Below the pieces are notes generated by a model that was not told the origin of the DNA, ran no database searches, and saw nothing but the letters and a program-made list of their open reading frames with translations. A program made the translations under genes and the position numbers. Below, piece after piece: positions 10,967 through 19,851 of a stretch of 19,851 nt of DNA; the stretch's first letter is position 1; each line of letters begins with the position of its first letter. This DNA comes from Saccoglossus kowalevskii (taxonomy: Eukaryota > Hemichordata > Enteropneusta > Harrimaniidae): contig NW_003105624.1 in the NCBI RefSeq assembly GCF_000003605.2, forward strand, positions 46,596 through 66,446. The letters run 5' to 3'.

Positions 10967-11290
10967 TTACGACATTAACTGCGACTGTTGGAGTGCCGCT
11001 GTCGCATTGTCTTGATGATACCAGGAATATTGCGGAATATAACTACTGTTGTTTTTGCTATTACTAATGTCCCAAACTGGTGGCGAGGAAGAGTTGTTCA
11101 TAGATGTTGTCATTGGCGTTGGGTTGTTCGCATTTGGCGTTGGTGGCTGCGGTGTTTGACTGTTCGCTGTAACATTCGGTGTATTCTGAACTGTTAGCGC
11201 TTGTGGACCAGATGTCTGATGTGGCTGCTGTTGCTGCTGTTTTAACATTTTCTTGCACTTTGACCTCCTATTTTGAAACCAAATTTTTAC
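10967..11290 (-). CDS. Dlx: Dlx exon 3: recognition helix and C-terminal domain
   Basis: This exon encodes residues 168-274 and ends in TAA at 10969-10967. It starts in phase 0 after ATTGCAG with VKIWFQNRRSKCKK, the homeodomain recognition helix. Trp48, Phe49, Gln50, Asn51 and Arg53 are all present, so normal TAAT-type DNA binding is expected. Position 56 is Cys (codon TGC, residue 179), where Dlx proteins normally have Tyr or Phe. A short Gln run (QQQQQ, residues 186-190) follows, then a Thr/Asn/Pro-rich low-complexity linker. The tail carries conserved Dlx blocks: SSPPVWD, then SYIPQYSWYHQ, then a final LQQSQLMS, close to the YIPxY...SWY...QLM ending of vertebrate DLX1-type proteins. The C-terminus therefore looks complete. 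The frame is open four codons upstream of the acceptor (Met-Thr-Leu-Gln), but that part is intron. Confidence 0.95.
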   Translation of the reverse strand, partial: VKIWFQNRRSKCKKMLKQQQQQPHQTSGPQALTVQNTPNVTANSQTPQPPTPNANNPTPMTTSMNNSSSPPVWDISNSKNNSSYIPQYSWYHQDNATAALQQSQLMS

Positions 11291-14200
11291 CTGCAATGTC
11301 ATAGAAACAGAAAGTTATTAGCAGGGATATAATATAAGTTAACTGAATATGAACGGCGACCGAGAAAGCGAAATGCTATAAATATTAATATAATATTGGC
11401 AGGTTTATACTAAGACAAAAACAGTGAAATAAACTATTAACGATACTTGGCACAACACATATAATAACCAATATATAATTAAATAACCCAATCTATGTTT
11501 ATCAGTTTATCCATTTACTGTCACATTTCATACGCCAGGTTGCAAACGCACGTTAAACCACACATGGTGTTTTGTTTGTTTGTTTTTTTGCAATTTCACT
11601 TAACTTTAAATAATTGTCTCGCTTTCCGCTCTTACTTTACAAATGCACTATCCGCTATACCTGTTAAAACACATTTCTGGCCTTACTGGAAACGCACTAG
11701 CTGCAAGCTAAACATTCACTCCGAGCATAATAATATAAAGGAATTAAAGGATTTGTTGAAAACCTTGCATACGGGAATATAATAAATGAACGGAATTTCA
11801 GAAAGTTGACAAGAGATAAGCCTCGACACGTTATTATACATTAACGGAGAATTGTGACTGGCTTTCATAATTACCGAATAAACCGAATCAAACAATTGTT
11901 GCTGATAAAATATTAAATTCAATAGAGAAAAAAAAGCGTGTTACTGCATGATTTTTGTCCATGTATTTATTTATGTTTTAAAACAAATTCGCAGACAATG
12001 CGTTTTTGCCAACACTACATCGCAGTGTGGCTAAAGCCAACGAAAGCGTGTTTTCAAATTCCCCCACCATATGTTATACGGCAATACATTATTAATTGAC
12101 CCGCACCACTAATTTCTTTCGTTCACAATTTATTAATTGAAATTAAATAATTTAACTGAAGATCTTATTAATTGAATTTTAACGCGAAATGAATAGACAT
12201 TAAATGTGATAATACTAATACGTTTGATGTGTTATTTAAAGGTACCGGTATTCCCATAGCGCCTAAGATCTGAGTTGACACACGACAAACTATAAAAAAA
12301 ATAATATGACACGGGCGGGCACATTTGGTAATATGATATTTCCTTATTAATAAAACCTTTGATCGACACATTTTTAGAGCTAAAACATTGTTACTAATAG
12401 TTTTATTTATTTATTAATATAATTTTTTGTCAGAGACGAATTGAATGTTTGCTTCAACACAAGCCCACTAGTGTTCTGGTCGGCACGTACACGCGAGATC
12501 ACTAAATAAATTTAAGACACAGGGGAATGTTTGTAAAAAGTCTTTTTGTGTTTTGATATTGAGACAGTACCAATATTGTATTGATTCAAAATAATTCTGT
12601 CAAATTCGATGTGGGTTATTTCATGAAACAATGTATTTATATGGCATAAGCTTTTACATCTTTATTCCAAAAAAATTGGATCAAAACATAGTTAACTTTA
12701 TCGTGATATGCTAACTGGACCGAATCAGCAATTTATCGATGATCGATTTTTCTTTTAAATTGTTTATCTCGCAACTTGACGAAGCGAACGCTTTCACGAA
12801 AAAAAAATGTTACTGGGCGATTGCAACTAAATTCATCGTGAAATTACTAATGGTAACGCGGTAACCGTAGGTGTTGAATCACGTTAGAACGGTAACGCTG
12901 TATGGTTGGAGCCCAGTCGAGTGTCAGAGCCTGCAGTGTCTCCGTTGCGAAGACCCAGAAGGCAACGCACAATGCTGAAATGAATACCAATAAAACGTGA
13001 GCGCAGTTGGTATATATTTCAGAATAAAAAAACTCGATGCTTTCATGGTGATACAATTACGAGCACGACACAGGGTATAAAATGTCGCTTTTACAATTAT
13101 ATTATTTACAAATTTGCATGCATATGTTGAGACTAATTGCACGAAGCACCCCTGCTATAGTGCAGGAAATCCGACCCAAGTGGTGGAAAATGATAAAAAG
13201 AATAAAAATCGGGAAAATTAATGCAGAATTATCATTATCAATATTTTACTAGTGAAATAATTACAATGATCGGAAATACACGTTGAAAAGTGAATAAATT
13301 CCACAGAAATTTCGGGATTTAAACTTATGTGTAATTTTCATCAATTCTAATTTCATATTCATCGTATTGTTCCCCACTGTGACTGCAATCCACGACGAAT
13401 TACAAAGGAATATCGCTTCCATTTTTTTTGAATTGATTTTAATTATTATTCTATTGTTAATTCGTTATTTTTTGTCATTCCATTGAAAAAAGGACAAAGT
13501 CTAGTGAAGCATCTACTTGTATGTGTCTTGTTTTCGATCAGCCAAGAATAAACTCGTTTCAGAAAGAACACCAGTACCGGGTTGTTATTGAACGATTATT
13601 TCCTGTAGTATACTTCGTTTTCACGTCTCTACTTCCTGAAACGCGAAACATGGCCACTGCTACTTTCGCCCAGAGCTACGTTAAATTGACGATGACTTAT
13701 TAACCAAATGTGTACAGGGCCGATAATTATTGCTGTTCTACAATCGTAACATATTAGCTAACAGTTCACGGTGTAACATTATATCTTGCTAGGGTGTACC
13801 CGTTTTAATAGTGTGGTTTCGTGTTCGACTCGTCACATCGTCAGCGAGCAAATCGATCCGACTCCGTACGATCGTTTCAGGGCACACTTCGAGGCTTCGT
13901 CGTAAATTATTACAAGAACAATAACATTATATGATAGCGACATGTGTACATTTAAATTCATAGCGAACAGAACAAATACAAATTCAATGATAACAATAAA
14001 GCCAAGTAAAGCTCCATGATATATTATAATCCCAATTATGGCTGGATTTGTGATCAGATTACGGGTTAAACCAGGACGCTAAACACAACTCGATAGAATA
14101 AGAGTAAAATGTACATCAATCGTGATAGATACAAATGAAAGTCGTTGTTCGATGTTTGAGATCGTGCAAAGTGTTGAGTAATATACAAAAAAGCATTGTT

Positions 14201-15043
14201 TACCCACGTTGACAAAAATAAACAGACAACCGTAGTGGAATTTTCGTTTGGGTATTCAATGACCCTCTCAGTACACTGGTGAGGCACTGAACCGTTCACA
14301 CCGGTGGTAAAATTCAAAACACCGCTGACATTTTTTTAGGTCTCATGAATTTTAATCGCGAACATAGGTTGAGTTTAAGCGTAGTGTGTTTACTGACGAA
14401 ATGTGGAGGTGACGCCGAAAGCGTTGGTACACGGTGTGCGCACGGTTCGTGTACATACACCGATGGAAGTGAGTATATACAGCGACTATGATCCGCCACC
14501 GCCGTACTACCACCATTGCAGCTACGTCAAATAATCCAATCGATTTAGACTAAGACGATTAAAAAAAATTAGCAAAATGTCAGAAAAATACGCTTAAACG
14601 ATGGAATACTAAAGGGTTCAAGCGAGAGATAGTGCTTTAAGCCACCAACAGCCGCTCGTGAAATATCGGTTATTATGATGAATGTTATTAGGCTAACAAG
14701 GCAGTTTGTGGAAAGAGTGTAATTTGTCTGATTACGCGCCAACTAAATCAGCAATAACTGGGTTAACAAATAAACCATACTCGCTTAAAACATGTAAATA
14801 TTGGTGTTTACGTATTTTGCCTATCGTAATGTAAAGTAATGTACCGGTCCAAGGAACCTAGCACGAATGTAGTAATGTACTGAACAACGAGGAACCTATT
14901 TGAAAAATAATTGAATGTAATTTTCAAAATTGAATCAAAAGTAAAATGCCGTATTATAGTCATCAACAAGTGATCGCTCATAAACAACGTCAAATTATGG
15001 CCGCGCTTTATTATCCATTTTTTTAAATAAACATTGTGCTTAC
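11291..15043 (-). other. Dlx intron 2 (about 3.75 kb, splits homeodomain)
   Basis: The donor GTAAG begins at 15043 and the acceptor CAG ends at 11291. The intron is phase 0 and falls between homeodomain positions 44 and 45. No coding exon or RNA gene is recognised inside. Most of it is AT-rich. Visible structure: three copies of TTATTAATTGA at 12089-12175; a doubled ATCGAT at 12735-12747; a CpG-bearing patch at about 13800-13910; and another at about 14390-14520, followed by adjoining TAATCC (14532-14537) and AATCGATT (14538-14545). In other animals the neighbourhood of Dlx exons holds forebrain and appendage enhancers, so these are candidate regulatory islands by inference only. Confidence 0.88.
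12089..12175. promoter_or_regulatory. Cluster of three TTATTAATTGA homeodomain-type sites in Dlx intron 2
   Basis: The exact 11-mer TTATTAATTGA occurs at 12089-12099, 12130-12140 and 12165-12175, always in the same orientation, with start-to-start steps of 41 and 35 bp. Each copy holds a TAATTG core, the kind of site bound by Dlx, Lhx and Nk-class homeodomains. The surrounding DNA is AT-rich but not a simple repeat. This is a candidate enhancer; chance in AT-rich DNA cannot be excluded. Confidence 0.35.
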
Positions 15044-15225
15044 CTGAGTTTGTGTAAGTCCTAACGAGGCGGCTAGCTCCGCACGTTCTGGTAGTGCCAA
15101 GTACTGCGTGCGTTGAAATCTTCGATTTAACTGCTGAAGCTGCAAACTACTATATATTGTACGTGGTTTCCTCATCTTTTTGCCTTTCCCGTTCACTCGT
15201 AATTCGTTTTCTGATGCCGATTTTT
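15044..15225 (-). CDS. Dlx: Dlx exon 2: homeodomain arm, helix 1 and helix 2
   Basis: This 182-base exon encodes residues 107-167. It is too short, and lacks a start of its own, to stand out as a free ORF. The acceptor is a pyrimidine-rich stretch ending CCAACAG. The exon opens with a two-base remainder that completes codon 107 as Glu, giving EKSASENE, then the basic KGKKMRKPR arm that Dlx proteins carry just before and into the homeodomain. The homeodomain begins at Met124. Arg5, Leu16 and Phe20 of the fold are present, as are the Dlx-typical [17 protein letters not shown] and [13 protein letters not shown] stretches. The exon ends after Gln at homeodomain position 44 (LGLTQTQ) with a perfect CAG|GTAAGC donor. 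Helices 1 and 2 look the same as in Distal-less of distant animals, so strong purifying selection is inferred. Confidence 0.95.
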
Positions 15226-15403
15226 CTGTTGGAAAAATTGGGGAATAAGTTCTAACTGAGCAACAGGTATAGTGTTGTTTTCATGCAACGGAGCGTGCAA
15301 CGCCATAATACCAGTACAGCGGCTGTGATTCACAGCTACGATTTATCTGTGGAACGGGATATGGTCTAAATATATAATTGACGATCGTAATTTTTTTGCT
15401 TAC
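15226..15403 (-). other. Dlx intron 1 (178 bp, phase 1)
   Basis: A short intron between the N-terminal exon and the homeodomain exon. The donor is GTAAGC at 15403-15398 and the acceptor CAG ends at 15226, after a T-rich stretch. Splicing joins GAC G with AA to give Asp-Glu, which keeps the homeodomain in frame. No separate feature is seen inside. Confidence 0.92.
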
Positions 15404-15722
15404 CGTCTCGTCCCATTGTTGGACTCGTACATGTTGTAGCTGTCTGGTAAGGGTTAAGATAATGGTGACTGTGATGATTTGCCATTGGATTCATGTGGAA
15501 TGGATAGCCTAACGATCTCGTATGCTGCGCCGATGTACTGAATGGTGTGTCGTGTTGTGGTGGTCCTGTTGGTGCGCATCTCACCGGTCCTGGGTAGTGG
15601 TGGTGGGCTGGTGCGCCGTAACCCATGGGCCCGGTAGCTTGTTGCATCTGCTGGATCTCCATGAACGCTGATTTCGAGGCTTCGATGTCCAGTCCCTCGC
15701 CAAGGCTTGTCATTAACGACAT
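15404..15722 (-). CDS. Dlx: Dlx exon 1: N-terminal domain, start codon
   Basis: This exon encodes residues 1-106 plus the first base of codon 107. The ATG at 15722-15720 is the first Met after an in-frame TAG at 15773-15771, so the start is well supported, although the bases around it are a weak Kozak match (C at -3). A second in-frame Met lies three codons on. Family marks are the early SKSAFMEIQQ block (about residues 16-25), matching the KSAFME-type motif of Dlx N-termini, and RSLGYPF (about 69-75), matching the conserved LGYP motif. The rest is low complexity: His-rich stretches near residues 40-42 and 83-87, with scattered Pro, Thr and Ser. This is typical of the Dlx N-terminal activation region. 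The donor after GAC G is a good G|GTAAGC. Read-through into intron 1 meets a stop at 15366-15368, so an intron-retained product would lack the homeodomain. Confidence 0.93.
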
Positions 15723-15839
15723 CAGCGGACAATTATGAAGTATTTTTTTCTTTCCGTAACGACTGAGTGTCTATTACCACTATTCTGTAGTGTGAACAGT
15801 CGATTTATGCTACGGTGCTACTGAAGTGTCTCTGCCTTA

Positions 15840-16010
15840 AGTCAACAAGTAATGCCCCACGCGGCAAATTAATATGTATGGCGCTTAAACACGCCCCCGA
15901 CCAAAACCCTCCTATGATTGGCCCAGTGGATAATGGCGTCTAATTAGAGAGCAGTGAATACTTAATTAGCAGGAGACGGAGTCGGACGGATGGACGGACG
16001 AGTATATAGA
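15840..16010 (-). promoter_or_regulatory. Probable Dlx proximal promoter
   Basis: This lies just upstream of the Dlx start codon, read on the minus strand. It contains a TATATA at 16008-16003, two TAATTAG sites at 15941-15947 and 15963-15969, and a CCAAT on the minus strand at 15921-15917. A GC-box-like GGGGGCGTG lies at about 15899-15891, and an AT-rich TATTAA-type stretch near 15875. Either TATA-like element could set the start, giving a 5' UTR of roughly 130-250 bases. No transcription start can be proven from sequence. The paired TAATTA cores could bind homeodomain proteins, including Dlx itself. Confidence 0.5.
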
Positions 16011-19000
16011 AGGCTAGGCTGCTAACGTCTACCAAAACCTATTGTCCTGTATTGTAATAAAGTCTAGTCCACAGGCACCAGCCCGATCAGCAAATCAGTA
16101 ACGCTGTAGTTGCTGTCATTCATAGCAAACATCAATGACCACCACTTTATACACAGCGCGCTCTTTGTCGTAACTACGGATGGTAAAGTCAGCGATGTCG
16201 TACTAAAAGTTAACGTTGACATAGAAATTGGCTTAGCCATGGCTTGCACGGCCGAGGAGGTAAATGGCCCCCGCCTGGTTCATAATAACAACACCACTGG
16301 TTGAAGTTGCGCGGTGTCGTGGGCCACAGACAGGACCTATTATTTCTACATCATTATAGCCAAGCTTAATTGAGGCTAAGTAGTACTTTCTTTGAATGTA
16401 TCCGACCACCAAACACAACAAGCCTTTTACAACAACAATCAAAGTTATAGTGAAAGAAAGACAGTACAAAAGTTTGTATGTTTGCGGCTGTATAAAAGCC
16501 AGCGACAGAGCCGTATGGAAGAGTAGTAACAGGCGGACAAGTGGCGCCGGCTTCTAATATACATGCGCATGTTGATTCGGGGCGGATGATTCACCGTGTA
16601 CGGACGGCTAAGAAATGTTAATAAAGTTGGATAACTGTAATAAACAAACTTGTTACGCACTGCGATTTATTTAGCAGTGTATAACAGTGCAAATAGGTCA
16701 GCCATAATCTCCTCATCTGTTATTGTTCGATTTCACTCTGTAAATAAAACTCCCGGATGGTGGCACTATTGCCTGCTTCTGTCACAGTAATACCGCATAA
16801 CAAGCATAAATTACGCCAATTTGATGTCATGCTTGTGATTACTCGACCTATAGCAACGGCATTAAAAAAAAACGAATTCGTCGCAGAATTGGCCGGTACC
16901 GTTGGGAGGTCCAATCGGCAAACCACATGTTAAATCGAAATTGATCTTGCAGTGCGCTGGTGGTCGACGGACATTCAAACCGTTCGTCACTGAGAAACTA
17001 AGCGGAGAACAATTCGATTCAAAATGAGCTGTGTGACTAGCCAATTCTACTTTGTGAGCTTGTTAGTTCATATTACACAGCAATTCGTTAAATTACTCAA
17101 TAATTATCACATTATCGAGGCCTGCTTATCTAATTTGGTTCAATTCTATGATTTATATTTGTAAAGACATATTAAACAATTTTGGCAGTTAAATAAACAC
17201 TTTCGCAGACTCGTTTATCAAATTAGAACCCTAATAAAAGTAACTAGTCGTAATTTAGCGATTTATCTGCCAACTAGGCTCGCTTGATTTCATTGTAGAG
17301 GAGAGACACTAGTCAGCACGGATTCGCGGCGGACGGTGTGTCGTCGGGGTCTACCGAGTTCGTGGCTCTTTTTTTTCCAACTGGATACATTTCCGGAATA
17401 CCGTGGCATACCATCCAGGTAAAGTTGTTACTGAAATATTCTGTAAATTACCGGAAAGCATATTGTCCTTTGAATATATGTAGTATGTGTTTGTTGCCGA
17501 AGTGTTCAACTTCGGGTCAATATGGGACCAGGACAAAAATATTTCAGATTATTGCATACTCCGAACTATGAAACCATCTGACCATTTATATAATACGATC
17601 AATTGCAGTAAAGTCAAATAATCTCGCAAAACAGTTGAATTTACTGAGTGGAATATGGATCCAACCGCACATTTACTGGCAGACCGCGACACACATATCC
17701 TCCGAGAGAGGAAAAAAAACAGTAATATTTATTTGAACCGATAGATTGGGTAATATGTTCCGTGACACCGTGGGAATCATAGCGACCACTTCATCGCAGA
17801 GAAGTAGTAAGCAGAATTCGTATGGATGTAGACTTATGTAGGCCGATCCACGTCATAACCGAGCGTCGCGCGTCGAAATGAGCCAATAGAGGCGGTAGAC
17901 ACATTAGATCCATTTTTAAATTACAAACTTGTCTATTGAAGAATATCTACCAGACAGCGTAAATGGTTTCTACAATTAAAAAATATATATTATTCAGATG
18001 ATATTTACTCAAAGATCTGGTATGTAATTTATAGCAATACGAAATCTGCCGAAATCTATGAAGGAATATATCTGCCGCTTCTCGCTAACTAACGCGAAAC
18101 GATGTCACTGTGATTGCAGGCGGCGGGGCATACCTTGGTTCATTTGGCTCACTGTAACTACTGAGAGCACCAACTACGCGACATGTACCCCCGCTGTTCG
18201 ATGATTATCCCCGCATAATGGAATTAATTATACACGCAAATGTGAGACGATCTTGGAAATATGCCGAAGATATTTCGAATTTACTCTTCACGTTATTTAA
18301 AAGGTCCACTTATGTTCATAGTCTATGTTGTGTTCAATGTAAATATCTGTTTAGTATCGACCTTTTCTCAAGACATTCTCTTGAAGAATACCGGAGACAG
18401 TGTAAAGAAGAAAGGTTTTTGTTATTGTTTTGTGAGTATGTAACCACCAATCCTGCTTTGAACTGTTATAAGATCGGCGTTAATTCATTTTAGCACAATT
18501 GCCCTTACATCTATCACATTGACAGATCGCGTTACGCATTGGTCGTTAATATCAATCTTTTAATAAACTTGAATCAAAATGAAATTTTTCTGGTTGTCGT
18601 AACTCATTTCTGCGTGTAGGCGGATTGGCTAAACTGACACATTGAAAACAATATTGAGACATGCAGCGTACAATACTGCCACGCTCCAAATCTGTCTGTC
18701 TCGATCGTCTGAAGGTACGTGGTATGATGATGGAGAATCCTGGTCGCACAGGCGTGGCAACTCGGTGCAAGACGACGGTGGAAACAGAGCTAACCGAATC
18801 AGGTTAAACACAACCAAGGAATAATTAAACTACTAGTATTATTTTTTTTAAATATCAACTGACTAGGTGGAATTCACGCATCGTCAAATTACACATAACA
18901 CCATCGCGAGGCTTCCCGTTTTCCACCTCTGTACATTCCATTGTTTACAAGTCACACTACGGACCGTCTTTCCCAACACCTGTGAAAATATACACCAAAA

Positions 19001-19511
19001 GTGAAATGCATATCATTGTCAAACATCCATGGATTTCCAAGCTATTCACTCATTTTTTTTTCAAATCACGTGCAATGTGTTCACTAAGTCAGCGATGATT
19101 CAGCGAACACAGATGAAAGGAACAGGGCGCGCCGATTGTAAACGTCGGTGGCGCTGTACACGTGAACCTATCATATATCTTGATGTGAAAATGAAAACAC
19201 ATTGGGTTTATAGAACCGTTACGGTGGTGGTAAACCAACTGTTAAAACGTAAATCCAACGTTAATAACGAGTTTTAGAAATGTAATAACATTCTGCGTGT
19301 TGGGAATTGTTTTTGGTTTGGGGACTGAGCAAAACAAAGGGGTGGTGGATGATAAAGAAATTAACATAAGAACAGTGGAAGTGTGAACTAACCGGGTGAC
19401 AAACGAAGTGCTAGTCCCTGAACAATTACTTAGATATACACGTGCCACGAAACGCACATAGATACGATGTAAAAATGAAAAACTCGCATGACTCGCAGCA
19501 AAATATTCTTT
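16011..19511. other. 5' flank of Dlx, no recognised gene
   Basis: About 3.5 kb upstream of Dlx with no convincing coding exon. The plus-strand frame at 16110-16304 (64 codons, ATG) lacks a recognisable domain. A good plus-strand splice donor, CCAG|GTAAAG, lies at 17418/17419, and a good acceptor, CTAACTAAC branch-like sequence then ATTGCAG, ends at 18119. These could bound a non-coding transcript, but nothing else supports one. Confidence 0.5.
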
Positions 19512-19851
19512 ATGGTATAACTGAAAAAAAAAATACTCGCCACGGTATTTTGGGAAAAAACACTCGCGCGGTATGACGGCAAACGCTCCCTCGGCATTGC
19601 GGCAATTATTCCCTACTGTTTTCCGTGACACTCCCACTTTATTGCGGCAAAACACCCCCCCCCCCATGGTACTGAAGGGTAAAACTCCCCCCGTGATACT
19701 GAGGGGTAGTACTCCCCCTCTGGTACTGACGGGTGAAACTCTCCCATTGGTACCGGTGGCAAAACTACCCCGTGGTACTGACGGTAAAATTCTCCATGTG
19801 TTACTGATAACAAAACTCTCCAAGCTTTACTGACGGCAAAACTTTTTCGCG
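19512..19851. repeat. Minisatellite, 26-27 bp unit, runs off the window end
   Basis: Units begin with GGTACTGACGGG-like sequence followed by AAAACTCCCCC. Starts are near 19514, 19544, 19570, 19593, 19618, 19640, 19668, 19694, 19722, 19749, 19774, 19800 and 19826, about 13 copies. Units left of 19668 are the most diverged and contain AAAAA tracts; central ones are the most regular. A unit near 27 bp is a multiple of three, which leaves long open frames on both strands (minus 19823-19242, plus 19573-19833). These frames read as a short repeated peptide and are treated as repeat artefacts. The array is cut by the window edge, so its full length is unknown. Confidence 0.92.

Larger units (their letters stand above)
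10967..15722 (-). other. Dlx: Dlx / Distal-less homeobox gene, coding span of three exons
   Basis: Gene-level entry. Exons 15722-15404, 15225-15044 and 11290-10967 join into one open frame of 274 codons plus TAA. All splice sites are GT-AG: donors G|GTAAGC and CAG|GTAAGC, acceptors CCAACAG and CATTGCAG. Intron phases are 1 and 0. The homeodomain is residues 124-183. The three-exon layout with the second intron inside the homeodomain, between positions 44 and 45, is the known Dlx arrangement. Dlx proteins are nuclear sequence-specific transcription factors that bind TAATT-type sites and act in appendage, epidermal, neural and head patterning. The length is normal for the family (roughly 240-330 residues). 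The gene appears complete and intact. No second Dlx gene is visible, so there is no vertebrate-style convergent Dlx pair within the window. The assignment to Dlx is very sure; the exact orthology depends on the species. Confidence 0.95.

Noticed and set aside
11064-11258. Frames on both strands over Dlx exon 3
   Set aside because: Shadows of the low-complexity C-terminal coding region.
15454-15732. 92-codon minus-strand frame overlapping Dlx exon 1
   Set aside because: An out-of-frame shadow of exon 1; the true frame has Dlx N-terminal motifs and splices in phase to the homeodomain.
16110-16304. 64-codon plus-strand frame upstream of Dlx
   Set aside because: No recognisable domain; an overlapping minus-strand frame of similar length argues for chance.
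19242-19823. 193-codon minus-strand frame, longest in the window
   Set aside because: About half is the 26-27 bp minisatellite, and the remainder has no recognisable domain.

Overview
The window is animal (metazoan) genomic DNA. It has one clear gene, Distal-less/Dlx, on the minus strand, split into three coding exons by GT-AG introns. The rest is AT-rich non-coding DNA with minisatellites, microsatellites and a small family of TTAA-flanked inverted-repeat elements. There are no bacterial-type operons or ribosome binding sites. The protein is closest to invertebrate Distal-less and single-copy Dlx proteins in its homeodomain. Its C-terminus, a YIPQYSWYHQ block followed by a terminal QLM(S), resembles vertebrate DLX1-type tails. 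This suggests an invertebrate bilaterian, perhaps a non-vertebrate deuterostome such as a hemichordate or cephalochordate. I cannot fix the species from the sequence alone.

Layout, left to right. About 112-1128 is a minisatellite with a ~124 bp unit, variable poly-T tracts and a ~410 bp higher-order period. Three copies of a 133 bp inverted-repeat element lie at 1216-1348, 4943-5075 and 9234-9366. About 1899-2250 is a decayed ~33-34 bp tandem repeat built on a CCCCTTTTCAGACA-like core. Between these lie kilobases with no convincing coding sequence. The Dlx gene fills 10967-15722: exon 3 at 10967-11290, intron 2 of about 3.75 kb, exon 2 at 15044-15225, intron 1 of 178 bp, and exon 1 at 15404-15722. 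The probable promoter is at about 15840-16010. The right flank is unassigned apart from a weak pair of plus-strand splice signals. A 26-27 bp minisatellite runs from about 19512 off the end.

The joined Dlx reading frame is 274 codons plus stop, with intron phases 1 and 0. The homeodomain occupies residues 124-183 and is interrupted between positions 44 and 45, the usual Dlx site. Two points stand out. Homeodomain position 56 is cysteine where Dlx proteins normally have Tyr or Phe. Clusters of TAAT-type homeodomain sites occur in the promoter (TAATTAG twice, 22 bp apart) and in intron 2 (an exact 11 bp TTATTAATTGA three times within 87 bp), which is consistent with auto- or cross-regulation. 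I did not find a wholly new gene system.
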